DNA of 64,000 nt, from positions 806,001-870,000 of the forward strand of contig NC_083395.1 of assembly GCF_030864355.1 (NCBI RefSeq), read 5' to 3'. The translations under genes and the position numbers were made by a program. The first letter of the stretch is position 1, and every line of letters begins with the position of its first letter. Shown here piece after piece: positions 31,321 through 42,393 of this stretch. This stretch comes from Cutaneotrichosporon cavernicola. Taxonomy: Eukaryota > Basidiomycota > Tremellomycetes > Trichosporonales > Trichosporonaceae. The notes under the pieces are model-generated. The model saw only the letters and a list, made by a program, of their open reading frames with translations. It was not told the DNA's origin and searched no databases.

Positions 31321-34302
31321 CTAGACGCTCAAGCTCTTAAACGTCCGCCACACCTTCCAACTCGTGACGCGCAGTCCGAATCCTACAGCAACAATAAGCG
31401 CAAGGTCGACAACAACAAGCGTTACGCCGGCAAGCATGAACCGCGGCGCAAACACCTTCCACACCATCAAGTGCCGGCGGAGCCAAGCGGCCGTGACTGC
31501 CGATGCGAGGGTAATTGCTGCGAAATAGGTAATAAACGCCAACGCCATCTGGACGGTATGTGCCAGGATGGGGACGCTGGCATTGGGGCGTGGGCTGACG
31601 TTCCACGTCGCGAGGAGGGGGACGCAGAGCGCGATAAAGGCGATGGGACCCCATGTGTTGAGGATGACGAGGAGGGGCGACCATGGGTATGTCACTGTTT
31701 CAAAGCCAACAAAGGCCGACTTCCATTGGATTGTGGCTAGGACCGCTTGGTGGCCCGTACTGAAGAAGGCGATCAGAGCTAGTAGAGCGAGGGGGACGGC
31801 ATCGGTGAATGAGGGCCGGACAAGGGCGTCCCTTGGTCCTTCAAAGGCGCCTGGTTCGCCCGAGAATCCAGAGTGGAGGAGAACGGCGTCGCGCTGCGAG
31901 TCGGTCAGTTCGAGGTGGGCTACCACGGCGACGATCGTGCCTCCCAAAACCAACTGGGCGAGGGGAGTGGAGACGAGCTGGACGAGCGCAAAGCCCATAA
32001 GCACGAAGAGGAAGTAGGTTGATCCAAAGGCGTTGCCAAAGCCAAGGACGGTCACTTCGTCCTCTCTCTCGCCCGTCTGGTCCTTCTCACGCTCAATGTC
32101 GAGACACAGACCAGATGAGGCCCAGATATATGGCATCAGTCCAAAGATGGCGGACATTGCGAACCGCGCAACCCAAAGCTTGACGCTCTTGACGAGGGGG
32201 ATGCGGTCGGGGTTCAGTCCGTCCCACGTCTCCATCCATTCAAACGTCCAGTAGATCGCTCCCATCAAGATGACCGCACGCCAGATGAACGACACGAAGA
32301 CGGGCGCCGGGCCGGAATAGCTCTTGCTCCATCCGAGTACGGCCCCAATGATGCGCGGGAAGATCATCAACATGAAGGGAATGAGGCCGTACACGCTCCA
32401 TTTGGGGGAGCCGTTGGCCTCGTAGAACGTCACCGTGCAGTACGGCTGCTGCTCCTCCCTGCAGACAGTTGAGAGGCCGAGCGTGCGCGCAAGGACCGCG
32501 AGGAGGATGCCAAAGCCGAGGATACGGAGGCGGAGGGAGGCCTGCGGCGCAATGAGGGCGCGCAGGACGTGGAAGAGGGCGAGCGAGACCAGGAAGAAGA
32601 CGACCATGCGGTCCTCCCACATGACGAAACTGTTGGATGCAAATGACAGCGTGTGGAGGATCAGAATAATCGGCCCGATCGCCTGCTGCAGCGTGCCCGT
32701 GAGGCTTGCGGACCACGTCCCGCGCACAAGGAGGGGTGCAGCGAGGACGGCACTTGCGGTGCCAACCGCGACGGACAAGAAGACCTGCAGGCCCTGGAGT
32801 GGATCGCGCGTATAGACGCCCGCGAACGTGCCGGCAACTGAACCGACACCCGTGCCGACTGAGACCGCCGTGTCAAGAGCCATTCGAACGTACTGATCCC
32901 ATCTGGGTCCGCCGTTGCGCACGCCGAGGTACAGCGCGACTGTGGCTGCGACACCAAGGGCGAGGAGGACCACGCCGAGGACAATGTGCGGGACGCTGAA
33001 CTGGGCCCAGAGCTCACGCAGGGCTTCGAGCACACGCGTGTTGGTGTTCATGTCCGCGTCGGCCGCGAGGATGGGCACACCGGACTCGAGGGCCTCAGCG
33101 TACTCGTTCCGGCTGTCGGTGAAGGCCTTGAGCACAGCAGCGTTACCGTACGCGTTAATGTAGCGCTCGATCTGATTGGTCACGGCACGCGCGGCGGCCG
33201 CAAACGTCTCGGGAGCGTCGACGAACACCTCGGGGATGATGTTGCCTAGGTTGTTGAAGGGGATCGGGAGGCCGAGCATGAGCGCAAGAGTGGGCACGAG
33301 ATCGATCTGGTTGATCTGGCGCAGCCCCTCCTCCTCAGCGTAAGCAGAGCTGCCAGCAGCGTGGTTGATCGGGGTCGACTTGGAGTACATCCACAAGGCG
33401 GCGCTGGTCTCAAGAGGACTGTCTCCACCGTGGTCGCCCTTGGGGTTCATACCGTGGTCGCCAAGGACGACGAGGAGTGTGTCGTCGTCGAGTTCGGCAA
33501 CGACGCGGCGGAGCACAGCGTCCATCTGCGCGAGCTTGTCGCGCATAGTGTCGCGGTCCGGCCCGACACGGTGCCCGACATGGTCAACGCCGAGGAAATG
33601 CCCAATTAGTACGTCCCACCCACCCTTCTCGAGGTGGGGGAAGAGGTGCTCGATAACCCCATTGTCGACAGTATGCAGGTCCTCAACGTTGAACGAGTCG
33701 TATGGGTACGCCTGACTAAAGCTCGATGGGAAGAGGTTGAGCCAAGTGTCGTCTCCCATGAACACGACGCTGCGATTATCCGCAACAGCCTGTGAGATGA
33801 GGTTATCCTCCTCGATGGCGGTCGAGGCAAAGTTGGCGCCGGCGTCGATAAACGTCGGGAGACTACCGGTTGTGATTCCCTTAATCCGCTGCATGGTCGT
33901 GGTGGGCGGGTCGGAGAACGAGTCGAAGATCATCGAGCGGTCAGGATGCGCGGCCGTCATCTCGGCGGGGAGAGTCAGGACGTTGTGGTGGAACGGGCTG
34001 GGTGGGTTGGGCGGGAACGGGGAGATGAAGTCGGTACGGAGTGCGTCGATGATGATCACGACGGCCTTGGAATGCGTTGCTGTCACGGGAGCCGGGTTGG
34101 TCACGTTGTACGCGGGCGATGTGGAAGGAATAGTAAGGCGGGTAAGAAGGAAGCCGTGGGTGAAGGTAGCGAGGCCGACGAGGTGAATGAATAGGAGGAA
34201 GATGAGGAGGAGGAGGGCGAGCGCTGTGCGGCTCAGCCCTGCGATCCATGCTGACGCGACGCGCCGCGCTGCGGCCGGGATCGTGCCCCGTGATTCTGCC
34301 AT
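31321..34302 (-). CDS. GPI13: GPI ethanolamine phosphate transferase 3 (PIG-O homologue)
   Basis: One uninterrupted frame encodes 993 residues. An N-terminal membrane helix (TALALLLLIFLLFIHLVGLA) precedes a lumenal alkaline-phosphatase-type catalytic domain. Its metal-site motifs are seen as VVIIIDALRTDF, TTTMQRIKGITTGSLPTFID, FLGVDHVGHR and VVLGDHGMNPKGDHGG. The C-terminal half holds a series of membrane helices. The enzyme adds phosphoethanolamine from phosphatidylethanolamine to the third mannose of the GPI precursor in the ER, the group later linked to protein. The length fits the family. The gene is intronless, unlike most neighbours. It shares a short promoter with the CLPTM1-family gene transcribed the other way. 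Confidence 0.95.
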   Translation of the reverse strand: MAESRGTIPAAARRVASAWIAGLSRTALALLLLIFLLFIHLVGLATFTHGFLLTRLTIPSTSPAYNVTNPAPVTATHSKAVVIIIDALRTDFISPFPPNPPSPFHHNVLTLPAEMTAAHPDRSMIFDSFSDPPTTTMQRIKGITTGSLPTFIDAGANFASTAIEEDNLISQAVADNRSVVFMGDDTWLNLFPSSFSQAYPYDSFNVEDLHTVDNGVIEHLFPHLEKGGWDVLIGHFLGVDHVGHRVGPDRDTMRDKLAQMDAVLRRVVAELDDDTLLVVLGDHGMNPKGDHGGDSPLETSAALWMYSKSTPINHAAGSSAYAEEEGLRQINQIDLVPTLALMLGLPIPFNNLGNIIPEVFVDAPETFAAAARAVTNQIERYINAYGNAAVLKAFTDSRNEYAEALESGVPILAADADMNTNTRVLEALRELWAQFSVPHIVLGVVLLALGVAATVALYLGVRNGGPRWDQYVRMALDTAVSVGTGVGSVAGTFAGVYTRDPLQGLQVFLSVAVGTASAVLAAPLLVRGTWSASLTGTLQQAIGPIILILHTLSFASNSFVMWEDRMVVFFLVSLALFHVLRALIAPQASLRLRILGFGILLAVLARTLGLSTVCREEQQPYCTVTFYEANGSPKWSVYGLIPFMLMIFPRIIGAVLGWSKSYSGPAPVFVSFIWRAVILMGAIYWTFEWMETWDGLNPDRIPLVKSVKLWVARFAMSAIFGLMPYIWASSGLCLDIEREKDQTGEREDEVTVLGFGNAFGSTYFLFVLMGFALVQLVSTPLAQLVLGGTIVAVVAHLELTDSQRDAVLLHSGFSGEPGAFEGPRDALVRPSFTDAVPLALLALIAFFSTGHQAVLATIQWKSAFVGFETVTYPWSPLLVILNTWGPIAFIALCVPLLATWNVSPRPNASVPILAHTVQMALAFITYFAAITLASAVTAAWLRRHLMVWKVFAPRFMLAGVTLVVVDLALIVAVGFGLRVTSWKVWRTFKSLSV

Positions 34303-34625
34303 CGGGGAGTGGTTTTAAAGTCGTAAGGAGAGTGGGACCAACAAGGTCGGGTCGGGGTTGAGATGAGTCGCCGTCTTGCTGGACAGCATGTGATTGTGAT
34401 AGAAACCAAACTAGTGACGCGTGCCGAAAAGTACCGCTCGGGCCTCAACCTCCACCTCCACCTCATCATGCAATGCACAGATCACGTGAGCCGCCTGAAT
34501 GTGGCGACATCGGGCCGGCCGGTAACCACGCCGCCGCGCCTCTTTCCATAGCTAGAAGAGGGTGGAATTCAGAAACGAAACGTTCGTTGGCTTCTTCGTA
34601 TCTTGGCATCACAAAACCATCCACC
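34303..34625. promoter_or_regulatory. Bidirectional promoter between GPI13 and the CLPTM1-family gene
   Basis: Only 323 bp separate the two start codons. The region should hold both promoters. CACGTG-like and GGCCGGCC-like sites occur around 34,485-34,520, but no factor is assigned. Confidence 0.5.
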
Positions 34626-36520
34626 ATGCCCGCACCTCAAGCGGCGGCTGCGCCAGCGCAGGGCGAACAACAAGATGGCCAGAGCAAGATCTTCAAAATC
34701 GTCCGCTCGCTAGCAGTCTTCGTGGCGATTCAGTTAGGTACGTCTGGGGCCTTTGGAAGCGCTGACGAAAGCGATGAAATACGGCATGTCATATCTTGGC
34801 CTCACGCCGCCTACCACCTCCACTCCAGCCGCGCCCGCCACTCCTGATGGAGACGTAGTGGCAGCCGCTGCTTCTACGGGAGGTGCTGTTCCTCCAGTTT
34901 CGCTTGTCGCCCATCCGGCCTGGGCGCTCGGTACCACGCTCTCGCTCCTGCTCTTCGCCAATACCGCGCCAGACTTCTCGCCCTCCACTGTTGACTGGAA
35001 CACCCCCCTTCTGAGGTGGGACAACATCACCCTTGGGAACTGGAAGGACACGCGCGAGGCCGACCTCGTCCTCCCCGTCCCCGAGAGCGTGCAGTCCAAT
35101 GGCAGTTGGTGGATGGATGTCGTCCTCGTCAAGGATGGGGGCAGTGCGCTCAACCGTGACGGGGCAGATGTCGCGCATCACCGGAAGGAGATGACGCGCT
35201 GGGCACCCCGCCGTAAGGCGCGGAAGGAGGTATCCCTCTTGGCTGCCAAGAACGAAACCGAAACCCCAGAAGAGGACGAGGGCCCCGCCCCAATTATCTC
35301 GTACTGGAGCCGCAACCTCACCCTCACCATTGTCAACGAGGACAACAGTGCCGATCTTGCGGCGATGCCGCCAATCGTGAGGGAGTGCTATCACCTCGCT
35401 CCAGGAGACGAGATGAAATACTTCCCAGTCGTGTTCGCCAACGATTTCTGGCTCCTCAAGGAAAACCTCATCCCCATCAACTCGACCACGCCGACCCTGC
35501 CGTTGAGAGTGACGTATCACGCCATCAGCCATATGAAGTTCAACATCTTTGCTTCGCTCACCGCGAGCTTCGAGCAGTCGGCCCAGCAGCAGGGCACCGG
35601 TCACGAATTGGACGAAGTCAAGCGTATGCTCGTCGAGACCAACCCTATCCTCCTGGTCACCACTGCCTTGGTGACCGTGTTGCACATGTTGTTCGAATTC
35701 CTGGCGTTTTCATCAGACGTCGCGCACTGGCGCAAGAAGGGCAAGGAGAGTAACCTGGTCGGCGTATCGCTCCGCACAATCCTCACCAACGTCTTTGTCC
35801 AGCTCATCATCCTGCTGTACCTGCACGACTCGTCCGAGGAGACGTCGCTCATGATCCTCTTCACGCAGGGAATTGGGCTGTTGATCGAGGCATGGAAGAT
35901 CACAAAGGTCGCCAACGTTCGTATTCGTCCAGCCGACAATATCATCGGCTACAAAATCGTTTTCGAGGACAAGCATGAGCTTTCGGAGGATGAGAAGAAG
36001 ACACAGGAATACGACGCACTCGCTTTCCGCATCGTATCGTACGTTGCCGCACCCGTGTTGCTCGCATACTCGGGATACTCGCTCGTTTACTCGACCCATC
36101 GCAGCTGGTACTCTTTCATCATTTCTACCCTCGCACAGGCAATCTACATGTTTGGATTTGTGCAGCTCGTACCCCAGCTCATCATCAATTACAAGCTCAA
36201 GAGTGTCGCCCACATTCCCATGAAGGCTATGGTGTACAAGACGCTCTCGACTGTTGTCGACGATTTCTTGTGAGCCGTGCTGTTTTCCAAGAGCTGACCC
36301 CAGTGCGTTCTGCGTCAAGATGCCTTGGCTTCACCGCCTCGCTTGCTTCCGCGACGACGTTGTCTTTGTCATCCTCCTCATCCAGCGGTGGAAGTATCGC
36401 ATCGACTACTCGCGCGTCAACGAGTACGGCCAGCTCGGCGAGGACGACGAAAAGGCCGTCCAGGCCGCCAAGGACAAGGGCGAGGTGGACAAGGACGTTG
36501 AGACCAAGAAGGACAAGTAG
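34626..36520 (+). CDS. CLPTM1-family ER membrane protein
   Basis: Exons 34626-34737, 34772-36269 and 36304-36520 give 608 residues. A membrane helix near the start is followed by a lumenal domain with N-glycosylation sites, then the family's hallmark C-terminal helices. Recognisable blocks: HMLFEFLAFSSDVAHW, GLLIEAWKITKVANV, VQLVPQLIINYKLKSVAH, VYKTLSTVVDDFFAF and KMPWLHRLACFRDDVVF. The family includes human CLPTM1 and CLPTM1L; CLPTM1L has been reported to flip glucosaminyl-phosphatidylinositol across the ER membrane during GPI synthesis. Both introns are 34 nt. Placement head to head with GPI13 supports a GPI-related role by inference. The C-terminus is Lys/Asp/Glu-rich. Confidence 0.93.
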
Positions 36521-36701
36521 GGTGTTGTGGCTTGGGTCAGATCCTCGGTGCCAATGCAATGCATTTATATACGGCGGGTACAAGATTAAGCTGTAGCGTC
36601 ATAGTTTCGTGCCGTCTGTTTTCCAGCAAGCGACATTCGCTGTTGGATAGCCCTTAGCGTTCCGATCGCAGCGCCCGCGCCTACTTCCTACCTTCCTCCT
36701 G

Positions 36702-39700
36702 CTAGGTGCGCTTGCTGGGTACATCCAGTGAGTTGCGCTTGCTGGGGACATCCAGCGAGCTGCGCTTGCTGCGCTCCCCTTCCGAGTCGCCGCTGCGGTT
36801 GCTCCCTGCCGCGCTGGTCGAGCGATTCAGCTTTCCCGGCCGGCCATTGTCGCTCATCCGGCGCACAAACCCCTTGATGGAGCTCAGTCTCTTGCGACGC
36901 TTCTCGCCACGGTCCGACGACCCGGCCGACGGCACGTCCTCCTGGCGCTGCGCACTCGCCGAGTTGCTCGAGCTCGAGCGCGTCAGGGGTGGCGTGGCAG
37001 ACGCGCCGGGGAAGGCTGTAGACGTGCCGGGGAACGCTGCCCCCGGGAACGACGCGCGCGGCGTGGGTGAGCGCTCACGCTCGCCCTCGAGCTTGGGAGA
37101 TGATGGCTGGGGCCTCTGCGAGGGCTTGGGCTGCGAGGACATGGTAGGCTTAGACTCCGGCTCGGGTGACGCCGGTTCCAACTTGGGCGACGCTGGCTGC
37201 AACCCCGGCGACGCGGGCGACGCGGGCTCCGAGTCCTGCTGTAGCGACTCGGGCAGGTCGGTATCGGGCGGGGCAACGACAATCTGCGCATATGTCATGG
37301 GGCCTTGGATCCCAGGACTGCGTGGGGTCGTCGCGAGGTCGTCCTCCTTGTCCGCTTCGCTTACGCTTCCCTCACTCTCCTGCACGGTGCTCGGCGGACT
37401 CACTCGCCGGATGTGCAGCGTCCCGTCGTCGTCGACTGTACCAGCTGCGAGCACAACTGCACCGTCGGCGGTGGCGACGGACACGAGCCCGCCAGGCCCA
37501 AGAGCCTCCGTCTCGGCCATCATTTCCTCTTCGGTGAAGATCTGCTTACGCCACCTGCTGTCAGCTTGTCTTTTTTTGTAACTTACATGGCCGCAAACTG
37601 TCCGCCCCTCTCGATGAGATCGTGGTATGTGCCCTGCTCAATGACGGCGCCGTTCTTCATGACGACGATCTGGTCCGAGTTGATAATGGTCGACAGACGG
37701 TGCGCAATAGACAGCGAGCTACGATTCGCGGCGAGTTCCGCAAGTGAGCGCTGGATCTCCCGCTCCGTTTCCGTATCGAGGGCCGACGTCGCCTCGTCCA
37801 GCACGAGGATCGCGGGCGACTTGAGGAACATGCGGGCGAGGGAGACGCGCTGCTTCTCTCCACCAGAGAGGCGCACGCCACGCTCACCAACGACCGTGTC
37901 GTACTCCTCCGGGAAGGTCAATATGCGGTCGTGGAGCTTGGCAGCCTGTGCGGCCGCGATGATCTCCTCGTCTTCGGCACCATCCTCCTTGCCGTACGAG
38001 ATGTTGGCGCCGATCGTGTCGTTCCATAACACCGAGTCCTGGGGGACAATACCGATGGCTTGACGCAGACTTTTCTGTGTGACCTTGGAGATGTCCTGGC
38101 CGTCGATCTTGATCGTGCCCGAGTCAATGTCGTAGAAGCGGTACAGGAGGCGGAGGATTGTCGACTTGCCCGAGCCCGACTCACCGACGAGCGCCATGCT
38201 CTCGCCCTTGCCGATGCGGAACGAGACGTCTTTGAGTGCCTGCACCTCACCGTCGTACGAGAAGCACACATTGTCAAACTCAATGACGCCGTCGGTGACG
38301 ACGAGCGGTTCGGAGTCGGGTGCGTCCGTGATCTCGACCTCCTGACCGAGGAGGTTGAACAGCTTCTCGGCGTCGGTCGCGTTCGCATTCAGCTGGCGAT
38401 ACAGCGTACCGAGGCGGTCGAGCGGCGCGTACAGCTGCTGCAGGTACTGGAGGAACTGGACAAAGTTGCCCACGGTCGCCGTACCGTAGTAGATACGATT
38501 GGCGATGATGAGCGAGCCGGCCAGAAGACCGATAGTGATGATAAATGACTGGATGAGGTTGAGAACATTGAAGCTGAAGAGCACCCTGTACTCGGTCTGC
38601 TGGTACGACAGGACCGAGTCATGGAATCGACGCGACTCGCGCGCCTCAGCGGTGAAGTACTTGACGCTCTCCCAGTTGACAAGGACGTCAGAGGCGATAC
38701 CCCGAGTCTTGATGTCGCGCTCAATCATCTCGCGCCTCAACTTGGTGCGGTAACCCGTGAAGACGATCGAGAAGACGACGTATGTCGTCATGACGACGAT
38801 GAGCACGACCGCGAGCCACCCGCCAAACAGAGCGAAGAAGATGAACACGGCAACGACAATGTTGATGATCGTAGGCGCAGCCGAGAAGAGCATGGTCTGG
38901 AGGAGGTTGTTAATGGCTGACCCGCGGTCGATGATCTTGAGGACCTCGCCTGTGTTGCGCTTCGTGTGGAACTTGAGCGACAGGTTGAGTAGGTGGTTGA
39001 AGAGCAGCATCTGCATCTCCCGGTCCGCGTACTGCTGGACGGGTACCCAGAGCATGCGCTGGAAGAAGCCGACGAACCCGCCGCCTTGAACGGCCCTCAG
39101 TATAATCCACATGACGAACCACTTCCAAGGCGACTCGCCGCGACGCCCGTTCTCGATGTCGGAGAGCACATCGACAAAGTGGCCGAGCATGATCGGCGTG
39201 TAGGCGAACACGAGCGTACCTACGCCAAGAAGCGCCACGCACAGCCAGCAGTAGAGCTGCAGGCGCCAGCTGGTCGATGGCCAGAGGTGCCCACGCAGCT
39301 TCCAGATACGCGACCAGAACGCGCTCCATGATAGCCCTTGCGTCTCCTCGACCTTCTTTTCTCCGAGCTTCTTTGTTATTGGCTTCTTTTGCGGTGGTTG
39401 CGGGGTTCCAGGTGCGACCGACGGATCTCTGGTCGTCGACGCGTCCTGGTCGCTGTCAAACGTGCCGTACCCGTTGGAGGGGCGGGATGGTGCCTCCTCT
39501 TCGGCGGCGAGGAGACCAGTGTTCTCGTCGGCAGCCTGGAAGCGGACGACGGGATTGAGAACAAGAACAACAAGAAGGGGGAGCAGGAGTAGTCGGAGGG
39601 CTGTGAGAGGGAGGCTGAGGATGGCCAAGACGTGTTCGTCATCGCCTGGCGTCAGTCGTAAAGGACAAGAGAGAGCTTACCGGCGTGGATTTCGCGGATC

Positions 39701-40107
39701 ACTTGTAGAACCAGGATCGGGACGTCGAACCCAAAACCAAGTAGAGCGAGGAGCAGGAGCCAGCGACTGCCCCATCGTCCTCGCCATTCCGCCAGAATAG
39801 CCGCCAATGAATAATCCGCAAAGCCTCCCAATGCATGTCCGGCCGCGGCGCCGAAAAACCACGCCCCATGTTCGTGTTTGAGGATGAGGTCAACGACAAG
39901 CAACGCGGCTCCAAGCGCGTAGGTTAGGGCAATCGCGCCGAGGGTGAGGGTGATGAACGTTCGCCGGGGTGTGATCGTCTTGACCGTCACTGCGCGGATG
40001 CCAGGGATCTCGGCCGGCGCAGGGGCAGCCGGGAGTGCGAGGGCAAGGATGGGGAGGGCGAGCACGCACGGCGCGATCGTGTAGAGGAGCTCGAGCGCCG
40101 GCGGCAT
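36702..40107 (-). CDS. HMT1: HMT1/ABCB6-type ABC half-transporter
   Basis: Exons 40107-39681, 39645-37587 and 37554-36702 join in frame to 1,112 residues. The first 240 residues hold five or six membrane helices, the extra N-terminal domain typical of HMT1/ABCB6. The ABC membrane domain carries LNLSLKFHTKRNTGEVLKII. The nucleotide-binding domain shows Walker A GESGSGKST, signature LSGGEKQR and Walker B ILVLDEATSALD. S. pombe Hmt1 moves phytochelatin-cadmium complexes into the vacuole; a related metal or thiol-conjugate role is inferred. After the usual end (GGQFAAMWRKQI) comes an extra tail of about 280 Ser/Pro-rich residues, basic at its end, with repeats of SLDVPSKR. An in-frame ATG at 40236 is a less likely start. 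A mitochondrial Atm1 is unlikely because of the extra N-terminal helices. Confidence 0.9.
36707..36777 (-). repeat. 27-nt in-frame repeat in the 3' end of HMT1
   Basis: Two nearly identical 27-nt units plus part of a third encode SLDVPSKRN and SLDVPSKRT after KRS. Recent duplication is suggested by the small number of differences. Confidence 0.75.
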
Positions 40108-40280
40108 GGTGAAAAGTTGGATGGGGAGGGGGTAATGAGTGGGAGTGGGAGGCGTGAGCTGGTGGGCTCGCAAGGGGATGGGTGTGTACAAGCCGGGGCC
40201 CGGGTATGGGGGAGGTGATGGGCTTTCTTCAAGCACAGATGAGAAGTGGAGAATGACAAGGATGTAAGATGCGATGCAAG

Positions 40281-40318
<38 letters not shown>

Positions 40319-40991
40319 AGGAGAGATGCGATGGTTACGAGGGCCGTGTCTGATGAATGACGACTTGTAACTTTGCGTCATTCCTATTTGGGTCCCTACA
40401 ACTACATCAGGAGATGGCTCACCTGATAGCATCTTACAAACCAGATCAGTTGTATCTCATCCTTCCGCACGACCCCGACTGCATCAAAATCACCATTGGA
40501 AGCCCTCGATGTACGTCGTGCATCTCCCTCTCCAGCATCGCATTTATTTTTTCAACTAGACAATGCAACTACCCACCCATACCGTACGTGCGCTACTCAG
40601 CTTTGCACACTTCCTGAATGCGTGGCGCACCAAGAACAACCCAATGTACACTCCAGGCCCTCTTACCTCGTTCTCGCTCCCTTTGTCATCCCGACTCAAC
40701 CCGTGTCCGCGTTACAAACCCATGTGATAGACGCACCTGCCCACAACTGTGCCTTGCAAGACAAACGGTAAATGACCTAAGACATAAATTGCATAAGTCT
40801 ACTACGTAAGGAGCACGCTTGCCCAAGCGGCCAGCGCACATTAATCCGTTAGAATGTGGACAAGAGAGGTAGAGTAACCGGGGTATACGTCCTGCGCAGC
40901 GACGAGACCAACTAGGACAAGGGGGAACGCTCTGGCGTGGCGGAGGGATCTGGCCAGCGAGCGCGACCATAATCCCGAACACATGAGCCAT
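40108..40991. other. Intergenic region, 884 bp
   Basis: The left part is the HMT1 promoter and carries a long AG repeat. The right part is the 3' flank of the syntaxin gene. No gene is visible. Confidence 0.5.
40286..40315. repeat. Dinucleotide repeat, (AG)15
   Basis: Fifteen perfect AG units lie about 180 bases upstream of the HMT1 start, read as CT repeats on the coding strand. Pyrimidine tracts occur upstream of other genes here, so it may be part of the promoter. Confidence 0.95.
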
Positions 40992-42393
40992 CTACTTCGA
41001 ATTCTTGTTCGCGGCCTGGATACCCAGAGGGATACCGACTGCGCACGCGATGACGATACAGATGATAATGCAGATCCAGAAGCAGATCCACTTTTTCCGG
41101 CGAGCCGCCTTTGCCTTGGTGATTGCCCCGGTGAGCTGCTCATTACTGTAGGTAAGCGGATATAACATCTCTCGACTCACCCAGACTGGATGTCATGGTT
41201 GACCTGCTGGGCGTGGTTCTCGACCTGAGTGATGGTCTCGTCCTGCTGCTCGACAAGCATCGCCATCTCCTGGAACATCTGGGCGAGCTCGGTCATAGTC
41301 TTCTCGATCTTGAGGATCTCAGTGTGGCGGTCCTGCACCTCCTTGTACGCGCCTCTGGCCTCCGAGTAGCGGCCCGAGTTTAAGAGTGCGGTCGCAAACA
41401 CCTGGGGGTCATCGCTGTTGATGACCTGCTGGACCTCCTCTGGCGTCGCGTCGGGCTTGACAATGCGGTACTGGCGCTCGGCCTTCTCCTTACTCCTCTG
41501 GCGGTACTCCTTTTCGATGTTCTGGTGCTCGTTCAGGAGGCCCGTGAAGCGCTTCGACGCCGTTTCGGCCTGCGTACGCAGCGTCTTGTCACCCTTGGCG
41601 AGCTTGAACAGGTGCTTGACCGCATCCTTGCACTGCTGGCGCAGGGCACGGGCATCCGCCGAGACCTTGTCGGCATTCTGGATGGCGCGCTGGTCCGTAG
41701 AGTTCTGTCGTTAGCTTGTCTAACGTTATCTTCCAGAAATCTGGCGTAGTGTTCCGTGTTTCGCGGAAGGCACAGCTTGGACGCGGCTCGCGCCATACTC
41801 ACAAGGGTCTGAGAGTGGGCAGTGCGAACGGCCTGAATGGCCTGCTGGAGGTCTCCCAGTAGAGCGTTCGTGTTGTTGAGCTCGCTCCAAAAGTCACCGC
41901 CACCGGCGCCGTTGCCAGCTCCGCCCGACGCGTACTGGTCCTGCTGGCCGTATGAGCTGTTGTAGCCGCCGCCCTGAGCGTAACCCCCTTGCGAGTTCGG
42001 AGGGTAGCTCGCGCCGCCGTCATGGGGGTAAGGGCTGTGAGCGAGTGGCTGCGACTCGGGGTTGTTGCTGTACGGGTTGCTCGAGTATGGGTTGCCGCCG
42101 GGAGCGGACTGGTCACTGGGTGTGAGCAAGACTTCAGCAAGAGACAAGCGTGCTGGCGACCGAAGCACGCGGCGTTCGTTTGGGGTCCGCGCGTTGACCC
42201 CTCACTGTCTGATCGAAACGTACCCGTACTGCTGGGGGACACCCTGGGATTGTTAGCACGCGTGTGATGAAACGATTCGGCGGAACTGCCACCTGAGGCG
42301 GGGACGCGTGACGCGATTGAGCGCACAGTGCGCCCTGGAATGGTCGCCGTGGACCAGAAGACTTACCGACTGCTGGAGGCGGTTGCGGGCCAT
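40992..42393 (-). CDS. SSO1: Syntaxin, Sso1/Sso2-type plasma-membrane t-SNARE
   Basis: Five exons, 42393-42367, 42243-42224, 42115-41803, 41704-41181 and 41145-40992, give 345 residues. The N-terminus is Gln/Asn/Tyr/Gly-rich and disordered. The three-helix regulatory domain begins near FWSELNNTNALLGDLQQAI. A Qa-SNARE motif follows with EVQDRHTEILKIEKTMTELA and VEQQDETITQVENHAQQVNH, centred on the usual zero-layer Gln. The end is a basic patch RRKK and one membrane helix (CFWICIIICIVIACAVGIPL). It pairs with SNAP-25 and synaptobrevin homologues to fuse secretory vesicles with the plasma membrane. The first two exons are only 27 and 20 nt; skipping the second breaks the frame, so both are needed. 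Family certain. Confidence 0.93.
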
